DNA from: Synechococcus sp. PCC 7335
GTDB taxonomy: Bacteria; Cyanobacteriota; Cyanobacteriia; Phormidesmidales; Phormidesmidaceae
Assembly (NCBI RefSeq): GCF_000155595.1
Contig: NZ_DS989905.1
Coordinates: 447,040-511,039 of the forward strand
Reading direction: 5' to 3'
DNA length: 64,000 nt
Shown here one piece after another: positions 57,317 through 64,000 of this stretch (position 1 is its first letter; every line of letters begins with the position of its first letter). The position numbers were made by a program, and so were the translations under genes. The notes below the pieces were generated by a model. It had not been told where the DNA came from. It did not search any database and saw nothing but the letters and a program-made list of their open reading frames with translations.

Positions 57317-57948
57317 ATGAAGCTACTTGAGATTCAATCAAGCGTTCGGCAAGACGGATCAGTCTCCCGAGCACTTAGCAACGAATTCGTTCAATCATGT
57401 CAAAGCTGCCGAACAGCAGGCGCTCAAATTCAGCACCGTCAACGGGACGTAGGCACTAAACCACCGGCTCATCCAAATGCGCTCTGGACGCAGGCAAACT
57501 ACACCCCACCCGAGGCGCGATCACCCGAGATGACTAACGCGCTATCCGTGTCTGAAAACTGATCGAAGAATTGCTATGGGCCGATTATCTTATTCTCGGT
57601 GTGCCGATGTACAACTTCAGCGTGCCTAGTCCACTCAAAGCGTATCTAGACAATGTTATCCGTATCAACCGGACATTCAGCTTTGATCCTTCTACTCATG
57701 AATTTAAAGGGCTAGCAGGGAATAAGAAAGCGCTGATTATTACGCCTAGTGCCGGAGACTTCACTCCAGGAACACCGTTGGCGGACATGAACTATTGCGA
57801 CACTTATCTGAAGTCAGTATTGGGCTTCATCGGTATTCACGATGTGGTCGTAGTGGCTGCACCCAATCAGTTCATGGCAGACGATGCGAGAGAGCAAAGT
57901 ACGCAAGCAGCTAGAAAAGAGCTGGTGCAGCTGGCTGAGCAGTGGTAG
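57317..57948 (+). pseudogene. FMN-dependent NADH:azoreductase (AzoR-like), frameshifted
   Basis: From ATG 57317 the frame begins 'MKLLEIQSSVRQDGSVSRAL' and shifts after 'MTNALSVSE' near 57556-57560. The other frame continues 'LIEELLWADYLILGVPMYNF' and 'SVPSPLKAYLDNVIR' to 57948. One A missing from an A-run (GAAAACTG for GAAAAACTG) restores an intact 211-residue flavodoxin-fold protein. A sequencing error in a homopolymer is a fair alternative. The 'PMYNFSVPSPLKAYLD' block is the AzoR flavin/dimer motif. It sits behind an ECF41-type promoter and 3 bases before the sigma factor gene, so it would be the cargo gene of that sigma factor. Confidence 0.8.
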
Positions 57949-57951
57949 GGC

Positions 57952-58833
57952 ATGATGGATAAGCTAGCCACATTCAACCAGCACCGAGCACTACTGTTTG
58001 CGATCGCCTATCGAATGCTAAGCAGTGCAACTGAAGCAGAAGACGTACTGCAAGAGGCTTGGATTCGTTGGCAGTCAACAACAACATCTGTTGAGACGCC
58101 TAAACCTTATCTCTCACAGATTGTTACCCGGCTCTGTATCGACTACCTACGGTCGGCGCGAGTTCGGCGCGAGCGATACGTGGGCACCTGGCTACCAGAA
58201 CCGCTAGCAATCGCTTCTATCCAGAATCCTGAAGAACATGCGACCTTAGCAGAATCGCTATCGTTTGCTTTCTTGAAGCTACTCGAATATCTTTCCCCGA
58301 CAGAGCGTGCTGTTTTTCTGCTGAGAGAAGTATTTGACTACAGCTACGAAGACATCGCTATAACAGTGGGTAAAAGCACATCGAATTGTCGTCAAGTAGT
58401 GCATAGGGCGAAACAGCATCTGAGAAGTCACAAACCTCGTATAGAATCTACACCTCAGCAGAAAGCAAAGGTAGTGGAGAGCTTCTTAGAGTGCTGGCAG
58501 CAAGGCAATCTCAGTGAGCTGATCTCAATAATGACAGAAGATACTGTCTTCGTTTCGGATGGCGGTGGTAAGGTGACAGCTGCGCGCTATCCGCTAAAAG
58601 GTTCTCAGAAAGTAGCCCGTTTTCTGCTCGCGCTCCGACGCAGTCGCCTCATTCCGCCAATGACTTCTCAGTTTGCTTACGTCAATGAACAACCTGGCAT
58701 AGTTAACAGTGTGGAAGACAATCCTCAGAGCGTTTTCAGTTTTGAGTTCAAGGAGTGTCGCATTCAGACTATCTTTGCAGTGGCCAACCCGGAGAAGCTC
58801 GATAGTATGCGTTCTCACTTCGGTGTCTCATAA
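57952..58833 (+). CDS. ECF41-type RNA polymerase sigma factor with SnoaL-like C-terminal domain
   Basis: The 293-residue protein has sigma region 2 ('AIAYRMLSSATEAEDVLQEA'), region 4 ('LSPTERAVFLLREVFDYSY') and a SnoaL/NTF2-like extension. It carries the three ECF41 signatures in order: 'WLPEPL' in the linker, 'DGGGKV' and 'NPEKLD' near the end. In this group the fused domain replaces an anti-sigma factor and tunes activity. ECF41 genes usually sit with one small oxidoreductase-, epimerase- or carboxymuconolactone-decarboxylase-like target; here an AzoR-like gene precedes it. The IS6 remnant begins 1 base after the stop codon. Confidence 0.93.
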   Translation: MMDKLATFNQHRALLFAIAYRMLSSATEAEDVLQEAWIRWQSTTTSVETPKPYLSQIVTRLCIDYLRSARVRRERYVGTWLPEPLAIASIQNPEEHATLAESLSFAFLKLLEYLSPTERAVFLLREVFDYSYEDIAITVGKSTSNCRQVVHRAKQHLRSHKPRIESTPQQKAKVVESFLECWQQGNLSELISIMTEDTVFVSDGGGKVTAARYPLKGSQKVARFLLALRRSRLIPPMTSQFAYVNEQPGIVNSVEDNPQSVFSFEFKECRIQTIFAVANPEKLDSMRSHFGVS

Positions 58834-58834
58834 T

Positions 58835-58998
58835 GGCATTGTCAAGTTGAGCCCAATAAACTGGTTTCAGAACAGTTTTATTCAGTAAGTGTCATCCGAG
58901 GAACCTATGCGATCAGCCTTACCCTCGTGAGCGCTCGCCAACTTTCCATCCGCTGGCACATCGTTTCTCGATAGTCTGAAGCCGTCTGTTTGTCAACG
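58835..58998 (-). mobile_element. Terminal fragment of an IS6-family element
   Basis: GGCATTGTCAAGTTGA at 58835 is the end seen at 50808. The following 160 bases encode, on the minus strand, a relic of the transposase C-terminus ('QTASDYRE', compare 'QTASEYRK' in the intact copy). The rest of the element is missing. It is a diverged copy, not an exact one. Confidence 0.8.
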
Positions 58999-59170
58999 TG
59001 TCATCACACCATCACGCACGACCAAGGCGATCGCTCTTTGGTATCAGCTATTGGCACACTGAAGTAGTGGGCTGTGTCATCCACGGTCACGATGTACTCG
59101 GGGGCACTCTCTTCTTCGCTCTCCTAGTCGCTGCTCTATGCTTTGCTAAAGACCAAAGCCTGCTCTAGCT

Positions 59171-59216
59171 CCACTGACACCATTGACAGTCAGAACTAAG
59201 GTGATCGCTCTCGATG
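59171..59216 (+). repeat. Dispersed intergenic repeat, copy A
   Basis: The order CCACTGACACCA, CAGTCAGAAC (59187-59196), AAGGTGATCGCTCT recurs in part at 60820-60860 (CATTGACACCAGTGACAC, then CAGTCAGA) and 62457-62512. The 58999-59377 gap holds more degenerate copies of GACATCATTGACAC and GAGGTGATCACTCT, and no gene. Confidence 0.5.
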
Positions 59217-59377
59217 GTGGAGTAGACAGCACCATCGACATCATTGACACTAGTAGTGTCTACAAAATTGAGGTGATCACTCTGACAAGAAAAGATTGAA
59301 GCAATCACTCCTCTCGACAAAAGATGACTCAACTAGAACGCGATAACACCTCATCACCTCAGCGGGTCATCACGCTA

Positions 59378-60313
59378 TCACTTACTAGCTGTAAACCTTA
59401 CCTGTACCTCTGAAAGAGCTGGGCCTGTACGACGACCCGATAGCTTTCCTTCTGTCGCACGATGATGCTTCGAGCATAGCCATACTCCATTCCAGGCCCG
59501 ATCACTTCCACCTCTGGCATAGGGAATGATATGGGCTGCTTCTACAGCACTGCCATCACACGCTGTCTTCGCTACACCGGCAATCCGCTCGTACTCGCAA
59601 TCACATAGTCCCGGACTAGAAAGCATGGCGCGGCGAAGAGAGGCATCGCGCCTTCTCACAGGTTCCCACGTATAAAGGCACGAGAAGAGATGCCAGGCGG
59701 CATCAATGACTGCGGCAGCTCGTTCTGCGGCCAAGCTGTCAGTTACAGCAAATTCTATCTGCTGGTAGTCGGCTAAGAAAAGACTAAAGTCACTTCCGCG
59801 CATGGCCTCACCAGTGCCGACATGGCCTGTACTTCCCAACTCAGGAAACAAGTCTTTGACTAAACTGTTTAGATCTTTCTCAATCTCTGCTTTGAACTCT
59901 TCCCATTCTGGTGACTTGATCACTCTGACAGTATCTGCCCACCTTCTAGCTCCAGTCTGACGGCTTACCTGACGAGAACAAAAGTGCAGGTAGTGATAAT
60001 CTCTCAGATGAAGGCACCCCTCTGCCGCACTAATGATGGCTTCAGGCCGCTGCTTGAGGTTCTTTTTGAGCTGCTTGGCTGGCGTACGCGAATGGACGTT
60101 GTAGAAGGAGATGTCTCCGTCCCTCACTTGTATCCCAGACCGATAGCCGCTTCTACGACTGCCAACGCGCTGAATCACGGAGAAACACGGATCGATAATG
60201 TACCATTCGAATAAATTGCCTCTGGCTGCTCGGCTAGCGGCGGGTCGGCCTAGACGTTCAGCCAGCGCATCTTTGAGAAACCCTACCCCTCTTGGTTCTT
60301 CGTCGCCTGTCAT
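59378..60313 (-). CDS. HNH endonuclease-domain protein with unknown N-terminal domain
   Basis: The 311-residue protein ends in an HNH nuclease: 'VEAAHIIPYARGGSDRAWNG' followed by 'VWLCSKHHRATEGKL', supplying the first His, the Asn and the last His. The first 220 residues are not recognised. They contain 'SGIQVRDGDISFYNVHSRT', which may be a recognition or PUA-like region. The layout (long N-terminal recognition part plus a C-terminal HNH domain) resembles McrA/ScoMcrA-like modification-dependent enzymes more than homing endonucleases, but this is inference. No methyltransferase is adjacent. It sits among mobile-element debris and repeats, as defence genes often do. Confidence 0.75.
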   Translation of the reverse strand: MTGDEEPRGVGFLKDALAERLGRPAASRAARGNLFEWYIIDPCFSVIQRVGSRRSGYRSGIQVRDGDISFYNVHSRTPAKQLKKNLKQRPEAIISAAEGCLHLRDYHYLHFCSRQVSRQTGARRWADTVRVIKSPEWEEFKAEIEKDLNSLVKDLFPELGSTGHVGTGEAMRGSDFSLFLADYQQIEFAVTDSLAAERAAAVIDAAWHLFSCLYTWEPVRRRDASLRRAMLSSPGLCDCEYERIAGVAKTACDGSAVEAAHIIPYARGGSDRAWNGVWLCSKHHRATEGKLSGRRTGPALSEVQVRFTASK

Positions 60314-60433
60314 CGCTGCTTCCTTTGCTCATAGCCCAGAATGCCCACACAAACTTATCGCTGCGACTGCGTAGGATTGGGTTGCTGAATGAAGTCAAAG
60401 TAGCGATACTTACCCTATGCAAGCGGGATAGCA

Positions 60434-60733
60434 ATGGTGGGAAAACAGAAATCTACTTGGAATGAGCAGCAGGCAGCTAAGGCTAGAGCGTATATTTCGC
60501 AGTGCGTTACCGAGCTTTGCAAGCAAAACGCTTTCCCTGAAGGCATTACCGCACGCTTTGTTTTACTTTCTAACTATCGTGTCTCAGGGCAAACGCTCTA
60601 TCGTCATCGAGATCTTTGGCATCCTAATCATATGAGCCAGCAGCAGCTAGCAACTCTCTCTCGGATCAATAGCAAGACCAAGAACGGCAACCATAAGAAT
60701 CACCCGACATCTATAGGGGCAAACGAACGCTAA
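60434..60733 (+). CDS. Small basic protein, possible DNA-binding, 99 aa
   Basis: The product begins 'MVGKQKSTWNEQQAAKARAY', has two cysteines, and a segment 'NYRVSGQTLYRHRDLWHP' that looks like a helix-turn-helix recognition motif of the kind seen in plasmid- and element-borne cyanobacterial proteins. The C-terminus is low-complexity and basic. It is divergent from the HNH gene with 120 bases between them. The function is unknown; a partner or regulator of the HNH protein is conceivable. Confidence 0.5.
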   Translation: MVGKQKSTWNEQQAAKARAYISQCVTELCKQNAFPEGITARFVLLSNYRVSGQTLYRHRDLWHPNHMSQQQLATLSRINSKTKNGNHKNHPTSIGANER

Positions 60734-61000
60734 TGCAATCGCTCTGCTCTACAGTCAGAGCACAACTCTACATGAACGTGATATCACCTCATCACATCAA
60801 CTGGAAGGTAACAGACACATCATTGACACCAGTGACACAAATGGAGCAGTCAGACAGGGAGTTGCCCCATCTATGTCGCTCACGGCATCGTTGGTAAGGA
60901 AATTGCTTTGGATTAGGGCGATCACTCTGCCTATCTAGAGGCTGAGGCGATCGCGCAGCACAACAGTCTAGCGCTGGGGCTTTGCTTTCTTCCCATTCGA
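60734..61000. other. Intergenic with dispersed repeat copy B
   Basis: It contains the ATCATTGACACCAGTGACAC and CAGTCAGACAGG elements (about 60820-60862) and GGCGATCACTCTGCC near 60917. No gene. From 61268 to 61545 I likewise see nothing coding. Confidence 0.4.
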
Positions 61001-61267
61001 CTAGGATAGCCCCACACCATTGTCGTAAACACTAGGTTGTTCTGGGTGCGTCATCTCGTAGACCTTCAGCGCTAATTCTTGGCTATTGCGATAGGGCTTC
61101 CAGTTCGGGTTATCCAGCCGAGACTTACCAGGCTGCCCTGTGCGGCTAAGAGCTAGCTGAGAGTAGGGCGCTGTCGTTTTACCTACGCGAGTTGCTGTCG
61201 GCGGTAGGGTAACTGGTATATAGGTTGGTCTGCGTATTGAGATAGGCATGCCTAAATGAGTCACCAA
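61001..61267 (-). CDS. Uncertain small ORF, 88 aa
   Basis: This frame gives a proline- and threonine-rich start ('MVTHLGMPISIRRPTYIPVT') and then a more ordinary stretch ('LDNPNWKPYRNSQELALKVY'). No family is recognised. The middle part could be the remnant of a conserved protein, but codon evidence is weak and it may not be expressed. Confidence 0.25.
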   Translation of the reverse strand: MVTHLGMPISIRRPTYIPVTLPPTATRVGKTTAPYSQLALSRTGQPGKSRLDNPNWKPYRNSQELALKVYEMTHPEQPSVYDNGVGLS

Positions 61268-61545
61268 CCACTCCCTTCTACAGCAGATGTCGAATATTGA
61301 CCAGGGCCACTGCTTCTATTAAGTCGTTATCAGCTCTTGAACCCTCGTACAGTCTCACTTCTGTTCAGTTTGCTAAAGGTCATAAGCTTGATGCATATCT
61401 AACCAGCTTTCAGCCATTGGAGCCATTTGTATAGTTGCCAATCATTTTCACCAGGAGAATGCGTCAGTGATGGCGATCACCTCGGTAGACAAGGCTAAAG
61501 GAAATCGTGAAAGTCAGGTGCTGATACTAACTAAGCACTGATTCA

Positions 61546-61573
61546 ATGCTAGCATGTAGCTACGTTGCTACAT
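61546..61573. promoter_or_regulatory. Operator palindromes of the Phd/VapC pair
   Basis: ATGTAGC (61554-61560) and GCTACAT (61567-61573) are perfect arms with a 6-base spacer, next to the palindrome ATGCTAGCAT (61546-61555). They end 17 bases before the antitoxin ATG, where a Phd-type autorepressor would bind. This also argues against starting the antitoxin upstream of 61591. Confidence 0.65.
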
Positions 61574-61590
61574 ATTGTTTAGAGGCTACC

Positions 61591-61851
61591 ATGTATAGCA
61601 TTTCAAGTCGAGAGTTCAATCAAGATGTTAGTAAAGCTAAGCGGGCAACAGAACAAGGGCCGGTCTTCATAACCAATAGGGGCACTCCTGCCTATGTATT
61701 GCTAACCGTGGAAGACTATCACAAGCTAGTTGGCAATACTCATAGCGTTGCTGACTTACTTTCTATGCTAGAGACCAATCACGACGCTGAGATTGACTTC
61801 GATCCAGTGCGCTCTTCTCAAGTCACTGCGCGAACAGTAGATTTGTCATAA
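61591..61851 (+). CDS. Phd/YefM-family antitoxin
   Basis: The 86-residue protein from ATG 61591 has the Phd fold ('MYSISSREFNQDVSKAKRAT', 'GPVFITNRGTPAYVLLTVED') and an acidic toxin-binding tail. The upstream in-frame ATG at 61546 lies inside the operator and is rejected. Its TAA overlaps the toxin ATG (TAATG), giving translational coupling. It should neutralise the PIN toxin and repress the operon. Confidence 0.92.
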   Translation: MYSISSREFNQDVSKAKRATEQGPVFITNRGTPAYVLLTVEDYHKLVGNTHSVADLLSMLETNHDAEIDFDPVRSSQVTARTVDLS

Positions 61852-62267
61852 TGTTTTTGCTAGATACCAACGTGGTTTCCGAGCTGCGTAAAGTCGGAGC
61901 GGGTAGGGCTAATCCTCAAGTAACCAGATGGGCCATCGCTACGCCAGGAGAACAGACGTTTTTATCAGCTATTACTATCTTTGAACTAGAGCGAGGTGTA
62001 CTGCAAATAGAGCGGCGAGACTATGAACAGGGCAAGGCGCTTCGCCAGTGGCTGAATGATGGCGTTCTTGCTAACTATGCTAATCGTATTATTCCGTTCG
62101 ATACCAAAATTGCTCAACGCTGTGCTTCGCTTCATGTACCGGACCCTCAGTCAGACTACGATGCGATGATTGCCGCAACAGCTTTAGAGAACAGCCTGAT
62201 TGTAGTTACTCGCAACACAAAAGATTTTGAAAAGACAGGCGTGAAGTTACTCAATCCTTGGCTTTGA
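61851..62267 (+). CDS. vapC: VapC-type PIN-domain toxin
   Basis: The 138-residue PIN protein should be an Mg-dependent RNase. Acidic active-site residues are visible in 'FLLDTNVVSEL' (Asp5), 'ITIFELERGV' (Glu near 45) and 'SDYDAMIAATAL', with 'TRNTKDFEK' as the last site. The length and the 'NPWL' ending are typical. It overlaps the antitoxin gene by one base. No truncation is seen, so the pair is probably functional. Confidence 0.93.
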   Translation: MFLLDTNVVSELRKVGAGRANPQVTRWAIATPGEQTFLSAITIFELERGVLQIERRDYEQGKALRQWLNDGVLANYANRIIPFDTKIAQRCASLHVPDPQSDYDAMIAATALENSLIVVTRNTKDFEKTGVKLLNPWL

Positions 62268-62850
62268 TGCTCGTGATCGCCTAGGGGTGGAGTGAATGAG
62301 GAAGTATGGAGTACCAGCTAGAGAAGTAGCAGACGCAGGACTGGCGGAAAGGAAGTCGCCACTACTGCCATGAAGTGATTGCGTGCTACAGACCAACTTA
62401 GACAGAATCGAACGCATCCTAGAAGCTACCGCTACTCGCTAGCGTCATCCTCAACACCACTGACACCAATAGATCAGTCAGAACCGAGGTACTCATAGTC
62501 AGGCAATCGCTCTTTAATCGCGCACATTGACGAAGAGTGCCTAGATCTAGTGTCCTTTGACTTTGACCAGACCAGCAATTCAGCACTCACTATACTGTCA
62601 TCTAACCTAAACAAGGCGCTCTCACACCTCAAACAATTCATTCGTGTCATTTTTATTAGGACAGTTTAAGTAACACGAATGACTGCTGGAAGATAAGAAA
62701 CAGAGATGGGGCAATAGCGATCACAATGTTAGAGCTTAAGCATCCTTACACGTTTCTGGCGCACCACCAGTTCTATCAAATAAACTATTAGTTGTCTTTC
62801 AACAATCGGCGTTGCTTTGTCCATCGGTAGTCAATGCCTCTGTTAGCTCA
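62268..62850. other. Intergenic with dispersed repeat copy C
   Basis: CCACTGACACCA (about 62458-62469) is followed by CAGTCAGAACCGAGGT and AATCGCTCT to about 62512, the same order as at 59171-59216. No gene is supported in this stretch. Confidence 0.45.
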
Positions 62851-62970
62851 ATGACTCATCAACTCTTCGTGTACGGAACGCTCGTTCCTGGGCGGTCTAA
62901 TGAACATGTCTTAGCTATTGAGCCACTCTCGCATCCACAGGTAGCTTCTAACCATGAAAGCAGGTTCTGA
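62851..62970 (+). pseudogene. N-terminal fragment of a gamma-glutamylcyclotransferase-like (AIG2) protein
   Basis: From ATG 62851 the frame reads 'MTHQLFVYGTLVPGRSNEHV' and stops after 39 codons. 'LFVYGTLxPG' is the substrate-loop motif at the N-terminus of the GGCT/AIG2 fold. A complete protein is about 120 residues or more, so two thirds are missing. No continuation was found before 63081. Confidence 0.6.
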
Positions 62971-63080
62971 CCAGATAGGAAATTGGAACATCTGACGTTA
63001 TCCCTTTGATTAGTTGCGTTCACTTAAGTAGTTAGTCAGATGAATATTAGGGACTAGTATCCCAACGAAGTCATAAGTTT

Positions 63081-63749
63081 ATGCGTCAGTGGAAGTTGTT
63101 CCTATCAAAATTCTTACTTGGGTTATGGATAGTATTGTTTAGCAGCTATCTCTCTCTCATTATCTTCGAGACCCGTAGCATCAATGCTGATAGCCCGATC
63201 GTAGAAGTCTCTCTCGAAGCGACCAGTTCGGTCAACGAGGTGGCCATTCCCGGACGCAGTTTTACCTGCACAAAGGTCGATTCGCAAGATCAGTGCCGAG
63301 CCGAGATTCTAGGCCGTCCATTAGTCTTAACACTGACACCTAACGAATCCAATGGGTTCGTTAGTAGCTGTCGAGCAACCTACGGTGGGCAACCTGTTGG
63401 CTGCTACAACAACGACTTTGGCCTCGGGGCCATGATCCAGAGAGCCTTTCAAATTCGAGACATTGAGCTAGATACTCAGCAGCTCAAAGCCGTGCGCAGA
63501 AGGTACTGGGGACTTAATACGCTGCTGGATACTGGAGAAGTACGGCTCGTAAATATTGGGACTGGTCTAGCGATCGCATTCAGTATCATCGTTGCTTGTT
63601 TTGTTTGGGTTCGCACTAAGCCCCTCAATTCTTCAAAAGGATACTATGTACCTAGAATGATTGTGTTAGTAACTAGCGGCCTCTGTGTTGGGTTTGTAAG
63701 CTACTGGTCTTTCATAGTATTACTCTTGAGCACGGGATTCGCCGATTAA
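63081..63749 (+). CDS. Membrane protein of unknown function, 222 aa
   Basis: A first hydrophobic segment (about residues 8-28, 'FLLGLWIVLFSSYLSLIIF') is followed by an external region of about 120 residues with four cysteines ('SFTCTKVDSQDQCRAEILG', 'SSCRATYGGQPVGCYNN') that could form two disulfides. Two more helices follow, near 158-178 ('IGTGLAIAFSIIVACFVWV') and 194-218. I do not recognise the family. It stands alone, followed by a hairpin cluster. Confidence 0.65.
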   Translation: MRQWKLFLSKFLLGLWIVLFSSYLSLIIFETRSINADSPIVEVSLEATSSVNEVAIPGRSFTCTKVDSQDQCRAEILGRPLVLTLTPNESNGFVSSCRATYGGQPVGCYNNDFGLGAMIQRAFQIRDIELDTQQLKAVRRRYWGLNTLLDTGEVRLVNIGTGLAIAFSIIVACFVWVRTKPLNSSKGYYVPRMIVLVTSGLCVGFVSYWSFIVLLLSTGFAD

Positions 63750-63792
63750 TCCGTCAATCGCGATTCTAGTAAGAGATGCTTTCTCTGTCTAG

Positions 63793-63876
63793 CCTAATTC
63801 TAAATTAGCCAGCCTGCGCTAGGCGAGGAGTCTTAATGATAAGACTTACAGGCGCGAGCGCAAAGCCCGCGCCTGT
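63793..63876. repeat. Cluster of three short inverted repeats
   Basis: CTAATT/AATTAG lies near 63793-63808, AGTCTTA/TAAGACT at 63829-63846 (4-base loop) and ACAGGCGCG/CGCGCCTGT at 63848-63876 (11-base loop). They may end transcription of the membrane-protein gene or be a REP-like element. The remaining bases to 64000 show no gene. Confidence 0.5.
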
Positions 63877-64000
63877 ATTGAACTAGTAATATCTATACCC
63901 GCCTAATCGATTTCCTAGTGGCTATCTCCTTCAGTCCTGTTGTGCAGTGGAGCGATCTCGCTACTTTACCGCCGCTAACAGTTTGACTCTATCTCCCTCT

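Overview
The window is chromosomal-type DNA from a cyanobacterium. The HIP1 octamer GCGATCGC recurs throughout, and the gene families are cyanobacterial: TPS exoproteins ending in a TGRGGLP block, SpoIIE-type sensor phosphatases and a globin-fused nitric oxide synthase. A 1,468-residue globin-NOS is the arrangement described for Synechococcus sp. PCC 7335, so that strain or a close relative is the best guess. This assignment rests on recalled knowledge, not a search.

Layout. 1-2.2 kb: edge of an unknown gene, a broken membrane-protein gene, an IS6-family element and an ISKra4 stub. 2.5-7.2 kb: ABC exporter operon (ATPase, permease, membrane-fusion protein). 7.3-7.8 kb: decayed mazEF cut by an IS200 transposase relic. 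8-11.2 kb: GH65 disaccharide phosphorylase with a beta-phosphoglucomutase-like HAD enzyme. 11.2-12.5 kb: IS5 and IS1 wreckage. 12.5-15.9 kb: one modular protein with a subtilisin-like domain, duplicated peptidoglycan-binding domains and a toxin-like tail. 16.3-22.2 kb: a receptor combining a degenerate class III cyclase with a globin, followed by an MscS channel with a degenerate cyclic-nucleotide domain and a PstS-like lipoprotein. 22.6-27.4 kb: oxylipin cluster (lipoxygenase, P450, epoxide hydrolase) bracketed by IS6-like ends. 27.5-36.8 kb, minus strand: a seven-gene run of two TRAP-type binding proteins, two PP2C sensor phosphatases, an anti-sigma-type kinase, a STAS protein and a second MscS channel. 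37.2-50.5 kb: a glutamine-amidotransferase-like protein divergent from NOS; NOS is followed tightly by a pentapeptide protein, a TPS exoprotein and a CHAT protease-like TPR protein. 50.8-64 kb: accessory DNA with an intact IS6, a DUF2442 stub, a 171-bp-repeat FG-GAP-like protein, an SDR/HxlR pair, a broken resolvase, a frameshifted azoreductase with an ECF41 sigma factor, an HNH protein, a Phd/VapC toxin-antitoxin pair, a dispersed intergenic repeat and a membrane protein.

The central theme is gas, lipid and membrane sensing. Two globin-fusion proteins (receptor and NOS), two MscS channels that each end a signalling run, and an oxylipin pathway lie within 28 kb. The strongest candidates for undescribed biology are the NOS-pentapeptide-TPS-CHAT run, the globin/pseudo-cyclase plus CNB-MscS pair in which catalytic and ligand-binding residues are both lost, the TRAP-PP2C-STAS-MscS operon, and the lipoxygenase-P450-epoxide hydrolase island. 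No tRNA, rRNA or CRISPR array was seen.
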